In this document: positions 47,427-58,976 of the stretch, piece after piece
Layout: each line of letters begins with the position of its first letter
How positions within the stretch are numbered: position 1 is the first letter of the stretch
The notes under the pieces: model-generated
What the model was told of the DNA's origin: nothing
Database searches by the model: none
Seen by the model: only the letters and a program-made list of their open reading frames with translations
Position numbers and translations under genes: made by a program
Origin: Sipunculus nudus
Lineage: Eukaryota; Annelida; Sipuncula; Golfingiida; Sipunculidae
Assembly: GCA_026874595.1 (NCBI GenBank)
Contig: CM049317.1
Location: 29,079,401-29,143,400 of the forward strand
DNA length: 64,000 nt
Reading direction: 5' to 3'

Positions 47427-47823
47427 TTAAAGGGGCCCAATAACCTATCTGACCTTTATAAACTAAAGGTAGTCCCTTGGAGCCTTCTCAAAAATAGGCC
47501 AGAAAACGTGGATACACCGACCGATCACAGGCTACTTGCTTGTTATATCAACGTGTTTATAATATGTGGAGACCCGCCAAAATAATCAAAACAAATTCAA
47601 CAAGGGCATCTGGCAGCAAGTCGGATAAGCCAGTGCTTTGCAAATGGCGTTTTGCAACAAGTGACCTTTCTACCTCCGCATATAAGCAACCTACCACATT
47701 AGGTTACATGTTCTTTTCTTTTGTCAACATTACTATGTTTACAAATATGTTGATGATAACCAAGTTCACACGTCACTCACAAAGGCCTTTTAAGAAATGT
47801 CCACAACCAAAATTACCCTTAAA
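47427..47823 (+). repeat. dispersed repeat of about 390 bp, copy 2
   Basis: Inverted relative to 5438-5804 and similar over nearly its whole length. It starts TTAAAGGGGCCCAATAACC and ends TTACCCTTAAACC, so its ends are short imperfect inverted repeats. The open frame at 47540-47872 is shared with copy 1 and runs on into the (TA)n tract. Confidence 0.65.
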
Positions 47824-47825
47824 CC

Positions 47826-47867
<42 letters not shown>

Positions 47868-47893
47868 ATTGATATATATATATATATATATAT
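47826..47893. repeat. (TA)n microsatellite
   Basis: Interrupted TA units directly after the end of the dispersed repeat at 47823. Confidence 0.95.
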
Positions 47894-48300
47894 GTATATT
47901 TACAGAGGAAGACAGAAATCAGACAAATTCTTTTTCAAAGAGTAGATGATTGGGCACTTTTAAATGCGCCGAGTCGCATTTGACCCCAATCCTGCACCTA
48001 ACCATCATCCATAGCAATAATACAGACGGGATTCATGCCTGCGTCCATTTACAATAGTTATATATCCCGTGGCGTCTTTATTTCTATATTTAAAAGAAAA
48101 TGGATGAATAGCATTTCGAATATTATAATTCCTGTTGAAGGATATTTGGTGAATTGCAGTAAAGCCGAGAACAAACGAAATAGGAAAGAGAAAAAAAAAT
48201 GTTAATTTCCAAAATAAAATTTAAAATAATCATAGTATGAATTTTATGACTTCTGAGTCTGCATTTGCATTTCGTCCCTGTCTTGCAAGTGTTTTTCCTC

Positions 48301-48306
<6 letters not shown>

Positions 48307-48359
<53 letters not shown>
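48307..48359. repeat. (TA)n microsatellite
   Basis: About 26 TA units without interruption. Confidence 0.95.
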
Positions 48360-48364
<5 letters not shown>

Positions 48365-48510
48365 TCCCGGCTAGCAGAAACACGAGAGCCAAAAGAGTAT
48401 CCGGGGGGTTTTCTTCAGTTATGATTTAATAAATTGTACTTTATTTAAATTCTGTGCTCGAGAATTTACTCTTAGATTCGTTTATTTATTTATTTATTTA
48501 TTTTTTTAAG

Positions 48511-49298
48511 AAGACGGTCCGATCGACATATTTTGTGTTTGCCGCAGGATGCTGTTTTTTCGGCATCCTCGTTGCGATTGTTATCTACAAATTGTGGTAC
48601 GTAGTTTGTAGAATATTCTCTAAGGCATATCTTATTCCCTGTTTACTCTCTGTTTTATGAGTAACCGTTTCGTTTAAGTCTATCCACCTATATATTTTCT
48701 TGTAGACAATTAAGGAATATTGAACGTGTTTTACAAAGATATAAACCCTAAAACAAGTAGGCTTCATGATAAAAATGACAGATTTATACCCTTCAAAACG
48801 ACTTTCGCGTCAGAAAACTAAAGGTTTTCGCGGAGGTGATGGGTCGTGTCCAAGTCTTAATTGATCGTTTGGTTGGACAGGTATACTTGAGGTGACAAAT
48901 TTTGTGTTAAACATACTCTAGTATTTCGGGATGAAGCAAGCTGATCGTGATTATACAACTTTAGCTGTCGTGTGTGAAACCCGGACAGTTACTTGGAAAC
49001 GATGCATAATTTAATATTCCTCCTCTTGCAAAATAACATGTTATTTCTGTAACTGGACTACATATAACTATATGCATTTTGAGAATCTAAGTATAAGTAA
49101 TGAGTGGTTCTTATCGTTTTAGAGATAAATTTCGGTCAGCAATTGAACCTTCGTAGCTTGTGGACCTATATTTTTTTCCGTGGAAGAATTTATATTTTGT
49201 TATATCATTTTTTGTAATTCTGTAACTGTTAATATAATCACTGATCCATAGCGGCAGACTACATAAACCGTCATCCAAAAGATCAAAACCTGGCAGCG
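48511..49298 (+). CDS. possible membrane-protein exons (fragmentary model)
   Basis: A possible exon at 48511-48596 has an acceptor TTTTTTTAAG|A and a donor TTGTG|GTACGT. It encodes about 28 residues, of which 20 are hydrophobic with small residues (FVFAAGCCFFGILVAIVIY), like a membrane helix, and is richer in G+C than its flanks. A second possible exon at 49252-49298 (acceptor CCATAG|C, donor GCAGCG|GTGAGT) continues in phase and is basic (HKPSSKRSKPGS), like the tail of a type I membrane protein. No signal peptide, ectodomain or end was found. This may be a real gene with undetected exons, a fragment or chance. Confidence 0.25.
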
Positions 49299-49299
49299 G

Positions 49300-50479
49300 T
49301 GAGTACGCCTTCCCTTTGTGTATCTTCGGCCCCGTCATCGCTCACGTGGACCAGAAACATTGAGAAGGCGTGCAATACATTGTCACACACAGCCATCATG
49401 AAATGATACTATCAACCTCCAGTAGTTACATCATTCAGCTTTACTTTGCACATTTAGTAGCCCTTGACTGGCCTTTATCAAATGTAGTACACATTTTTAC
49501 AGAATTTCTTAACATTTAAATGTAGTAAATAATGTATGTATAATTAGCTTATGATTCTATTGACAAAGTACACAATAAAATTGAATCTCAGTCTAACAGA
49601 GCTCGAATGAAAAGCGTCTGTCATCAGCTACAACCTTTCCACGTGTTTTCAGCAACAATTAAAATCACCTTACCGGGATGAACAAATAACATGTATATGA
49701 AATATTCTTTCCTCCAAGGCTTCCAACGGGAAGAAAAATCCGAGAGTCCCGCACGCTCTGGCAAATATTTTGGAAAGTCTGATCGGATTTTGAAGCGTCC
49801 AAAATGACAGGGATCATAATTAAATTTTGAAAGGTTTAAGTTAATTTAAATTTCTAAATATGTTTCAGCATTAGCGTGGATCATTATATGGTTATATATC
49901 GTGTTCGTACATGCTTACCTGGTTATGGTAAAATATAAAGGGTACGTCAGTTCACCGCGCAGTTTTTACTTGTCATATTGAGGCAGTGGGCAGGGACCGG
50001 TGCCTGTACAAGAACTGGCTTTGGTCCTCTTAGGATTCAGACGCTTACCCCTGCGACCCAGAAAACCATGTTCCTAGGAAGAGATTTAGGTGGTTCATTA
50101 TCCAAAATAAGACCAACTTGTTTCCAGTTAGCAACATATCCTGGTTGTGACCTGAAATATCATCCTTAAGGCTGATCACTTGGTAGGGTCTAAATTATTT
50201 GTATAGCGTGGTTTGTAGTATACATACTTTCTTGCCGAAAGCCAGCCTATGATTGTAATATTTATATTTTTACCATATTTTTGCCACACTTTGTTATGTT
50301 GTACTATATCGATTTATTTTTTTAGTCTCTTTAACTATTCTGTATATCAGGCTAAAGGCTAATCTTGACTCGTACCATCAACTCAAACACAGGACGGACT
50401 GTGACAGACTGACAGAATAAGGCAAGGTCGGACAAAGGTAGACATCTTCCTGTTGGAGATAACGTTTCTGCATAGGAGG

Positions 50480-50536
<57 letters not shown>

Positions 50537-52091
50537 GCCGAATTATAAGTGTATATATTACAATATTTTATCAAAGACCAACTTGATAACTAATATTTTA
50601 ACAAATACTGGTAAAACTGGAGCCCAGTGGTATTACAATGTTTTTGAGCGGTTTTTATCATTATTATTATTATTTTATAATTATTTATGTGGTCCCTAAT
50701 CGCTCAATACACAAAAAGGACCTTTTCGAAAAGATGTCCGTATATATTAATATTCTATACCGATTTATTTAGTCTATTCTTAATCAAACCATGCAGAATT
50801 ATTGATTTATAATTGAGTTTGTGCATGATCTTAGTTTCACGATATATCTATTTTATTTCAGAAATATTTTAACTTACACATCACTCGACACCACTGTCTT
50901 TCCATCATACTACCACTTGTATGCAATTACGATTGGAATCAAGAAGATGTGTTCATTTTATAGGAAGAGACACAAAAATTTATCTGGTATTAATGTCACA
51001 GAATAAGAGTTCGTTTAATAATTCCTAGAAAAGTGTTGGATGTTCCAAAAATTTTCATAATCAGCATTTGTGTTTATTCCTGGTTTTTAACGATGTGATA
51101 CTTTCGTAATAAGTATTTTTATAATATGTCAATGACTGATTGACTGAGCGTTTGGGTAAGATTTTGTTTTTGTCCCTCTGTGAAATTTCATTGAACTACG
51201 CTGCGGTCTTTGTTTCGCAAAATTGATATATTGCGATACTTTCTTAATAAAATATTTGTAAATTTGTTATGTTTCTATCCATGGTACTGTCCGCTCTTAT
51301 GGCGCATTCAAGATGGCACTTGAATCCCTCGTTGGGCTAGATTCTCGGAGGTCAAACATATATCATATTATAGTTCCAAGGATTCCTGTTCATCTACAGC
51401 AAGCCCGCCATGTAGTAACTGTTGAACATTTGCAAAGATACAGTAAAAACTGAACAAGATATTATCTCTAATGTAAATATGAAAATACAATATTTTGTAG
51501 CAGTGTCTCTTTTGGGTGTTGAGATAATATAGGAAATCTGAGATTACAGCCATACTAATATTTTGGCCGACACGTTTCTTCAGATGAATGCACACCAAAT
51601 GACCTTAGATATCACTGCCACAATGTTGGATTGATATCGAATTTGAAATCTTTAACACACCCCCTCTTATAGGGACCATTATTCGTATAAAATTTGACTG
51701 AAAATGCTTGAATAATTCTTGACCTAATGCATCAGAAAGTAAATCATGGACTGCCGCCTGCTGACCACATTGTACCCATAACAGGTATATGGCATTTTCA
51801 GCAACATCCTCACATATGGACCAATCATGTTATAAAACTTCAGAGCAATGACTGATATAGTTTTTGAGATATCATGCCTTTAAGAAATCAACAACTGAAA
51901 TAGTTCTTGGGATAATGCGCACAGTTAAGAGTGACAGATGGACACAAGTCTGACGGATGTACATAGGGAAACACGGACAGACAGAATACGTGATAACAAT
52001 AGGCAGTCCACCTAGCTAGGCAGGGCCTGAATTAACCATGACACTAAAGTGTTATCATCTTTTGATTTGTGTCAGAAAAATAAAACAATCA
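49300..52091. other. intergenic, no firm gene
   Basis: No supported coding exon. A (TA)n tract lies at 50480-50537. The short frames at 49978-50169 and 50821-51006 have no splice context or recognised domain. A TTTTCAG acceptor near 49652 could serve the fragmentary model upstream but would give only nine residues before a stop. Confidence 0.4.
50480..50537. repeat. (TA)n microsatellite
   Basis: About 27 TA units followed by TTTATATA. Confidence 0.95.
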
Positions 52092-52392
52092 GGCCAAAAA
52101 AATGAAAGGTGTGGTTCTCAGGCACCGCCCGCGTCAATTTTTATCCCCCGCATCAAATTTTTTTATTTTGATTTACATCTCCCTTGAAGATAAATTAATG
52201 CAAAATTCGATAAGATTTCTTTTGTTATGTAGTGCTTTTATTTGTTTACCAAAAAAAAGCGTTATTTTCATGTTTTTCCCTGATCCTATGACATTTTTAT
52301 CAAGACATACAAAACAAGATAAAAAATAAAATATCTCCCAACCGCACAGGTTTCTGAAAAAAGGTGCCTGAGAAACATATCCTTTTTCGGCC
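52092..52392. mobile_element. Harbinger-like MITE, copy 2
   Basis: The 301-bp element begins GGCC and ends GGCC, with inverted ends around GTGGTTCTCAGGCACCGCCC and GGTGCCTGAGAAACATA. It is the inverse of 1840-2190: its first 60 bp (CCGCCCGCGTCAA, CCCCCGCATCAAATTTTT) match the reverse complement of the other's last 60 bp. TTA follows at 52393; the left flank reads TCA, so one base of the target duplication has changed. Confidence 0.7.
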
Positions 52393-52539
52393 TTAGGTTG
52401 GTAAGAAGGAGGGAGTAGGCTGACATAAGTGGCGCCACCAAAAGTATAATTTTGCAAATTTGTACATAGGTAAATTGATCAATATTTCTGTATAAGGTTG
52501 TGATGATATATCTGTTCGTAAGAATCCTCATCACTCGGT

Positions 52540-53514
52540 GGAATTTATAGATCTAATTCATCTGAAACAATGCATGAGTACATTCCTAAAGCAAAAAATT
52601 AATTGCAGATATTATTTGCAATTTTATCAAACGGAAGACCTCGGGCCGGACTCTAACACTGATTGGTTATTATCAATATTTCTTGATGTTAGTTACATGA
52701 GAGTGATACATTTAAAGTTAATGCACCTACAGTAGCATGAACAGCGGATCTTCTATACTGATAAAGGTGTAAAACAGGCATATTATTTCAATGGTATACA
52801 CCAGCACAAACAAGTAAAGAAAGTTCTTGGTATTTACGTCTCCCACCCCAGCCTCAATCAGTGTAATATATGTAAAAGAATTTTCATCTGTGACCAATTT
52901 AAATATAAAAATTGCTGGAAAAAGGAAGAATGATTCCGTTTCATATAGAAAATTCCTTTATGAAATCATTGCAGAAACATTTTTAAATGACAAAGTAATT
53001 TTAATACATTTACTTTTTTCATCATTATTGAAATTAAAAATCAACTACAGTAATCTGACCAGGCCCATTGAGCAGAATAGACATATTCAAGAAAAGCCCA
53101 CAGCTATCTACAAAACAATGACCATAATTGAATTATCAGACAATAACTCATTTGGGAAATTTGAGAATTTGCATCATTTCAGATATGTCAGCAATGATTG
53201 TGAAGAACTGGTTTAACCAGACTGGCCAATGGCATGGTGACATTGTAATATGTAAGGATAATGCATATTTTTCATTATCTTGTCAGCAGCAAGATGACAA
53301 CATGCAGCAGAAAGATTCTGCTAGGTCAGTCAGCACACAAACTTTCATGAAACTCCATTACTGGTTATGCCGTCCCAGGTTCAATGAAACTAAAGTTTAC
53401 ATTAATTCCCTTTTCGTTAGGACGGGCTCTCTGTTTTTTTTTTTTTTTTGTTTTTTTTTTTTTTTAACGATAGAAAACAGAACTTCGACAGTTATACTAA
53501 ACATAGATGCCTGA
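52540..53514 (+). other. coding-like but unresolved stretch ending in poly-T
   Basis: Three overlapping frames of 65-129 codons follow one another with frame changes near 52740, 52935 and 53130. One reading between 52760 and 52930 contains HQHKQVKKVLG and CNICKRIFICDQF-NCW, a Cys pattern like a zinc-binding segment. The stretch ends in two T runs (53433-53465). It may be a decayed gene or transposon copy, or chance. I do not recognise it. Confidence 0.2.
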
Positions 53515-53516
53515 AG

Positions 53517-54390
53517 TCAACAAACATATGCCAGGACGATATTAGATGGATACAGCGTCCCTGTCCGAATGACCCATCTATCAAGATACCCACTGAATAA
53601 ACTTCCAGTGGTTTCCATGAACAGCCCGGCGCCGCCGTGATTTTGTGCCGCCTCCAGCCGAACTGAGATAAAACCGAGTCGAGCCAAGTTTATCGGCAGG
53701 CGCCGCCGATATTTCATTAAGCTGAAGTGAGCAGATTTTGTGCAGCTCAGTTTGGATTGAGAAATAAATGGAAAAAAAGGTAAATCATTTACATTTTAAA
53801 ATGCCCGAAACAAATGTTCAGGTTTTGTTATTTTTTTCTTGTCCTTTAAAGGAAACGGTGTGATTGTTTAAGTATGAAAGTGTTGGCTTATGACACCACC
53901 AGAACAAATTATACTCAAAATCCAATCACAAACTAGTTAAAGGTAAAATGAATGCAATATGTCACACGTAATATAGATAACCTGTTTAAATAAATCGGCT
54001 ACTTTGTAGCATTGTCAAATGAAGGGGCTTTCAGGTCATTTTAAGCTACTCGAAATTTTGCAAGCAGAGTCAAGCCACGAAACTGGGCTTACTACTAATG
54101 TCAGCCTCTTTTTGTCCAAGCCAGCCGCATTGTGTGGCTAACACGACTCCGGGCTCTGTTTCCATGTACAATACATCATAAAGTGTCGCCGCAAAAGACA
54201 TTATTTTTGCTTATATAAATCAATCCATGCGACTCTTTAGGCTAATCTCGTCCACCGCGCACTAGCAATGAATGTAATAAAATTGTCGTCGCTCAACTGC
54301 ATGACGAGTTCTCAAGCGTGTTCAAGTGTCGACTGGCTACACGACAACTAGTCGCCAAACAAATCAGCTGTTCATTAGCAAGGTTATACT
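53517..54390. other. sequence upstream of the receptor gene
   Basis: No coding exon seen. It contains several GCCGCC-rich words near 53630-53710 and otherwise mixed DNA. Confidence 0.4.
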
Positions 54391-54400
54391 TATAAATAAG
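54391..54400 (+). promoter_or_regulatory. TATA box candidate of the receptor gene
   Basis: TATAAATAAG lies 335 bp upstream of the start codon, with a purine/pyrimidine start-like CCAAACACACT 30 bp downstream. Several short upstream ATGs (54611 and others) would precede the main start codon. Confidence 0.45.
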
Positions 54401-54725
54401 CGTTCACCACACGGACCAAACACACTGTGATCGTATCGCCTGAGCAAACTTACAAAGCAGGCTCATGTAGGATTGAACATTTCACGGTCCGCTGTTCCAT
54501 AAATTTATTTGCGAGAACACTGCATATTATAAGAAAACATTACATCATACATCATTTGACTGATTGCCTTTACATACTTTAAATACCTGAAAAAAAACGT
54601 GTAATTAAACATGTATCCTCCAAATGTTCTGATGTCTGAAATGAGTCATTTGTACGCCTCTGAGTCACTTGTACCAGCTAATACTGAGCGTGAACAACGG
54701 ACGGTAACCTCATTAGAAAGACACC

Positions 54726-57700
54726 ATGTCTTTAGACAGAGCTGTGACATCACGCTGTGCTTATCGATTCATATTTATCGGCATCTTTCTTCTGTTTATA
54801 GCAAGACTTACCTGTCATGAAGGTGAGCTTTTTTTCAATTTATCACGAGTATGAAACTAATTATGTTTTGCCATCCTGGGTGCCACTTACAAGTGCAAAA
54901 TCTTACTTGGCCGATAAACTATTTTTGATATTATAATAATTGCGCCTGGTGTATGTTTTGCCGCCGTTTATTGATTGGCTGATTTGTCTGTTTGCAAACG
55001 TTCTGGAAAAAAACTGTAAACGGACATGGTTGAATTCCTATTTCAGACTTTGAGTAAAAGTAATCTTATATCTCTATTTTATTGCAGATATTACTTTCAT
55101 AATGTAATAGACGTTTTCATAACAGAGTAGAAGTCTGTTACACAACAGATAAACAAGATAATTTGACATACAGTTGATACATGTATTACGTATTGATGTT
55201 ATCATCTGGTGGAAAATATTTATTAAGGAACCTTGAACAATGGGAACAATGAATCCAAGAGTACTCAAAATCATGTTGTTTGCCCAAAGTCCTGGGGAAA
55301 TATGTAAATATTACATAAGAAGATTCTAGGGCTAATAAATACAATGTGTGTCCATTCTGACTGTCTGAGTGCTCAATATCATGCTTGTGGCCATTAGCTT
55401 GCAGGATATAGGTCACAGTGACCTAATATATTGTTTCCATGGAGATTTGCCCAACACTTCACTGGATATAACGTTAGAAGATTCTAGGCCACATGGATAT
55501 AATGTGTGCCGTGTCTGACTCTCCGTGTACTCAAAATTAGGTTTTCTTACTGGTGTTTTTAGTAGCTTGCAGAATATTGCTACCCATGATTTAATTTCAG
55601 GTTTCTGAGGTCCTTTGCGTAGGACCTCCCTGGATGTGCAGTTATAAGTTTCTAGGTTTAACGTATTCTGCCCTGTCAACGTCCAGACTACTTCATTTAA
55701 AGGTCTCATACATAGATAATAAAATGAGTAAAAATGAGTTAAATATAGGTGGTACCACCAGTCTTCAGGCACTGAAAAAGCCGTCCATGATCAATATGCA
55801 TGGGCAAAATCATGGCAACATGTCTGTTTTTGAGATACTGGAGCTTTTGTATCAAATATATTTTATTATTCTGTGTGCATAAACAAACCCAATAACCCAG
55901 AGAATATATGTCGCAGTGAAATAATTTCAAGTGTCCAAAGAGTTTTTTATGGACCTCCAGGATGTCCACTTAGAAGATTCCAGGTCCAGGGGTAACGATT
56001 TGTAACCTGTTTACGGCTGGACGGTACGGTGGAAGGACGGACGCACAGACGGACGATGGACAAAGAGTAATCGATATAAAAAACTTTAACCTATCATTTT
56101 CTTATCAAATATATAATTATTTTGCTGGGGAGCTTAACATTAAACATGATATTTGTTACAGGTGCTCTTTTTATTGTGTGACACGGGCGTAACTCGTGTT
56201 GTGACACCCCCCCCCCCCCCGGGCCGTTTTTACATTCGCAGTTTAATTCGTACTGGTTGAACTCTCGTTGTCATGCTAGCCTTGGGCTTTCTCGCCTGGT
56301 CGTGAGTCACGTGTGGACCCTGGTATGTAGATACACACACAGCGATGTTCTTCTAGATGATTCCTGTAACGCGTGGATACTGTGTTGTGTAAGATCTTTT
56401 AGACTGTTCGAAAAGTGGAAAATTCTCGGCTTGGGGTGAAGAGTATATAAAGGGGCTGTGTTTTAGAGCCGGGAGGGCAGCAGAGAAGATTTCCAGCGGA
56501 CGCAAAAGCGTGTGTCAGTTTCTGGGACCTTATCCGATGAGTGCGGCAATTATAGATTTTGGTCAGACTTTTTCCTGGATTTTGTGCATTTGGACTTCAG
56601 TTTACTTTCTGGATTGTTACAAGAGCTTTACACTGGACTGTCATTCTCCGAGAGTATACATTTAAAGGACTTATCGTTGTGACGGTGGTGGTATCCAGGT
56701 ACCGTGCACTTTATGTATTTTACTGTGTGATTGTGTTGATTTGTTGTTATACCGCTGTTTTACTGTATGATCGTATTGATTTAGTGTATTGTTATGTTAG
56801 GGTTGTTTTAAGAATAAATTATGGTTATTTGTTAACAAAAAACCACTGACTTCTTTATTCATTCCCCTAGACATTTCACGCTGCCTCGTGTTACAGAATC
56901 TGGTTTTTTTATCTCCATTACAAAATTTGTGTTCATCACGCATACGTGATCTGTTTATATTAGGTTCCGTAACATATTACAAGATTTAACCAAGTATATT
57001 TTACTCATCAATGTTAATTAACAATTTTGTTTCCATTTTCAGTAAATATCTGCAGCACTGAAAAAATAAGTGGTACATTTATAAAAATTACAAAATCACC
57101 AGACCTTAATCCCACATTGAAGTATTGTACGTGCTACACCAGCGGGGCTAATGAGATGACAATTGACGTTAATCTGGCATTTGCGATAACAAAAGGGACC
57201 TGTACGGAACATTTTGTTGTGGAGCAAAATGGATCTATAATATTTCGTCGGTGTTCAAGTACTTCCAACTCAACGAGTGTGACCAAAGGGAATGCCCCGG
57301 CACACAAGTCCTCAGACGCCGTATTCATCTATACATGGAACGAAACTGTGCATGACGGACAAACAGGATTCCTTAATGTAAGCGTTACATGTAAGTAAAA
57401 TTTCACACAAATATCTCGGCTATCTGGCTTCACCGACAGTCTGTTATATCTTGCGCAACCAGATAATTCCAGATAAATATATATTTATATATATATATAT
57501 ATATATTCTGATTACCAGCTACAGGACAACAAATTACAATCAGCTGTGACAAAGTCAACTTTACATCAGGCGAGAGAGCAGAGCAGGGCTTTTCAACTAC
57601 ACAGAGAGTATTTTTGCCTTGTCTTAATCCAGAATACACAACTGTCCTGGACAACGAGACAACGACTAGAGGGTTGGAGAATTCTCGGGGAAGTGGCGTG

Positions 57701-58887
57701 GACATAAACACCTTCTTTATAATCGTTATCGTTCTGTCGTTTATACTTGTTGGTTTTATTATCGGTGCCATTGTCTTTTTTTGCCGCAGGTAAGACATTT
57801 TAAAAGTCAACAATACCCACTGTGTAAAATATTAATAATACCATTTAAAAACACCTCTACAGATTTAGTGTCCCTCTTTTTTAAAATGTATATCACAGAT
57901 TAACTTTCATATATATAAATCTTGTATATATTTGAACAACATATCAGGGGATTAAAATGTAAATGTGAAGCATTCATAATAAATTGTATCTTTCTCTTTA
58001 TTTTGATAAGATTCATTTAAAATTTACATATGGTCGGTATCAGAGTCGAATATGACATTCAGAAATATCCGAATATGAACATAAGAGAGAATCCGTGCGG
58101 AAATATTGTTTTCAACCTTCTTGTCTATATGATTTAGCCCACACATAGTAGCAAAATAATCATGGAAGATTTTTGGAAGACTTGCCAGTAAATATAATTG
58201 TACATTCTTTCTTCAGTCTGTTAGAATTCTAAAGTCAATAGCATGAAAATAATGATATCACCATCAAATGATATTTGAATTTTAATTGTTATTTGCGGTA
58301 ACTCCCGCACTTGCTTCTCAGCTCCATCTAGTGTTAATTTAATGAAACAACGTTTGAGTAAAGCATTAAAACTGGATAATTCCGTTGTATATTCTTATAC
58401 ATTTGAGTGGATTGCCAACGAGAATAACGTTTAACTACTTTGGACTGAAAAATGATTAAAGCTGACATTGAATCGAAATATAGATATCACAAACTTTTAA
58501 ATCGTTGAAAGTTTAGGTACTAGATGGCGCTGAGAAGCAAGCGCGTGAATAACCGTAAATAACAATAACCTTGTTCAAAGGTACCACATTGGGGAAATAA
58601 AAACCATAATGCTGACTATATTTACTTTCAGGAACTCATGTATAAACAGACGTGTCCGAATCACAGACAGGTCTAGATCAAACCCCGTAATCTACGCAGA
58701 ACCTGATAGATTAACAAAGCGGCCAAGACCGAGCCCTGCTAAGCCGGAGTCGTCGGTATGTAGCGGAAACAGTGACGTACAGACGGACATGTCGGTACCC
58801 CCCAAGTCATGGGAGCAGGGGCATGGTATTTCTCCAGCAAGCAGCGTCATGGTCGATAACATGGTGTACGACTTAGTTAATGACTAA
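54726..58887 (+). CDS. orphan single-pass type I membrane receptor, four exons
   Basis: Exons: 54726-54822, 57043-57390, 57519-57789 and 58632-58887, in phases 1, 1 and 2, giving 323 aa. Splice sites are GAAG|GTGAGC, ATTTTCAG|T, ACAT|GTAAGT, TTACCAG|C, GCAG|GTAAGA and TTTCAG|G. Residues 1-30 look like a signal peptide with a long N-terminal stretch (hydrophobic core FIFIGIFLLFIA). The ectodomain (31-212) has C36, C61, C63, C86, C103, C158 and C183 and five N-glycosylation sequons (NST, NET, NVS, NFT, NET). A membrane helix spans about 213-237. The tail (238-323) is basic next to the membrane and proline-rich at 269-277. It holds VIYAEP (Y260, like YxxP SH2-binding sites) and a C-terminal VYDLV (Y318, ITIM-like and also a YxxPhi sorting motif). 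I do not recognise the ectodomain. A cell-surface receptor with tyrosine signalling is an inference. Confidence 0.85.
55200..56000. repeat. degenerate tandem blocks in intron 1 of the receptor
   Basis: AGAAGATTCTAGG-type words recur at about 55319, 55477, 55648 and 55968. Each is followed by ATGTGTGYC-like and GACTSTC-like sequence and by GCTTGCAGRATAT. Spacing is about 160-175 bp at first. A dispersed tandem-like repeat of unknown class; the open frames here come from it. Confidence 0.5.
56154..56974 (+). mobile_element. solo LTR 2 (TGTTAC...GTAACA, TATT target duplication)
   Basis: The 821-bp LTR starts TGTTACAGG and ends CCGTAACA, flanked by TATT at 56150-56153 and 56975-56978. It carries a TATA box (GTATATAAAGGGGCTG at about 56441) and AATAAA near 56813. 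It is homologous to 11733-12624; the last 300 bp are most alike. It sits in intron 1 of the receptor gene in the same orientation, and its end is only 68 bp from the start of exon 2. An LTR promoter or polyadenylation signal here could affect the host gene. A C14 run lies at 56207-56220. Confidence 0.8.
57477..57507. repeat. (TA)n tract in intron 2 of the receptor
   Basis: Short TA run directly before the exon 3 acceptor. It makes that intron only 128 bp long and AT-rich. Confidence 0.9.
58286..58565. mobile_element. MITE with 45-bp inverted ends in intron 3 of the receptor
   Basis: The 280-bp element has terminal inverted repeats of about 45 bp. The left end contains TTGTTATTTGCGGT and CTTGCTTCTCAGC-CCATCTAGT, and the right end contains the same in reverse complement. 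TAA at 58283-58285 is repeated at 58566-58568. A TAA target duplication again fits PIF/Harbinger elements, but the ends differ from the GGCC elements, so this is another family. There is no coding capacity. Confidence 0.75.
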
Positions 58888-58970
58888 GTTGCATCGTTTT
58901 TCCGATATCTGAATCCACAACTGTATGATACACGAATTGCATTTAATCCATCCTCGATCTTCTACTAACA

Positions 58971-58976
58971 AATAAA
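58971..58976 (+). terminator. AATAAA polyadenylation signal of the receptor gene
   Basis: AATAAA 84 bp after the stop codon. Confidence 0.65.

Noticed and set aside
47540-47872. 110-aa open frame as a gene
   Set aside because: Shared with an inverted repeat copy at 5505-5687 and it ends in (TA)n. Treated as a passenger of the repeat.
55413-55772. 119-aa minus-strand open frame in the receptor intron
   Set aside because: It consists of the tandem AGAAGATTCTAGG repeat blocks and has no splice context.
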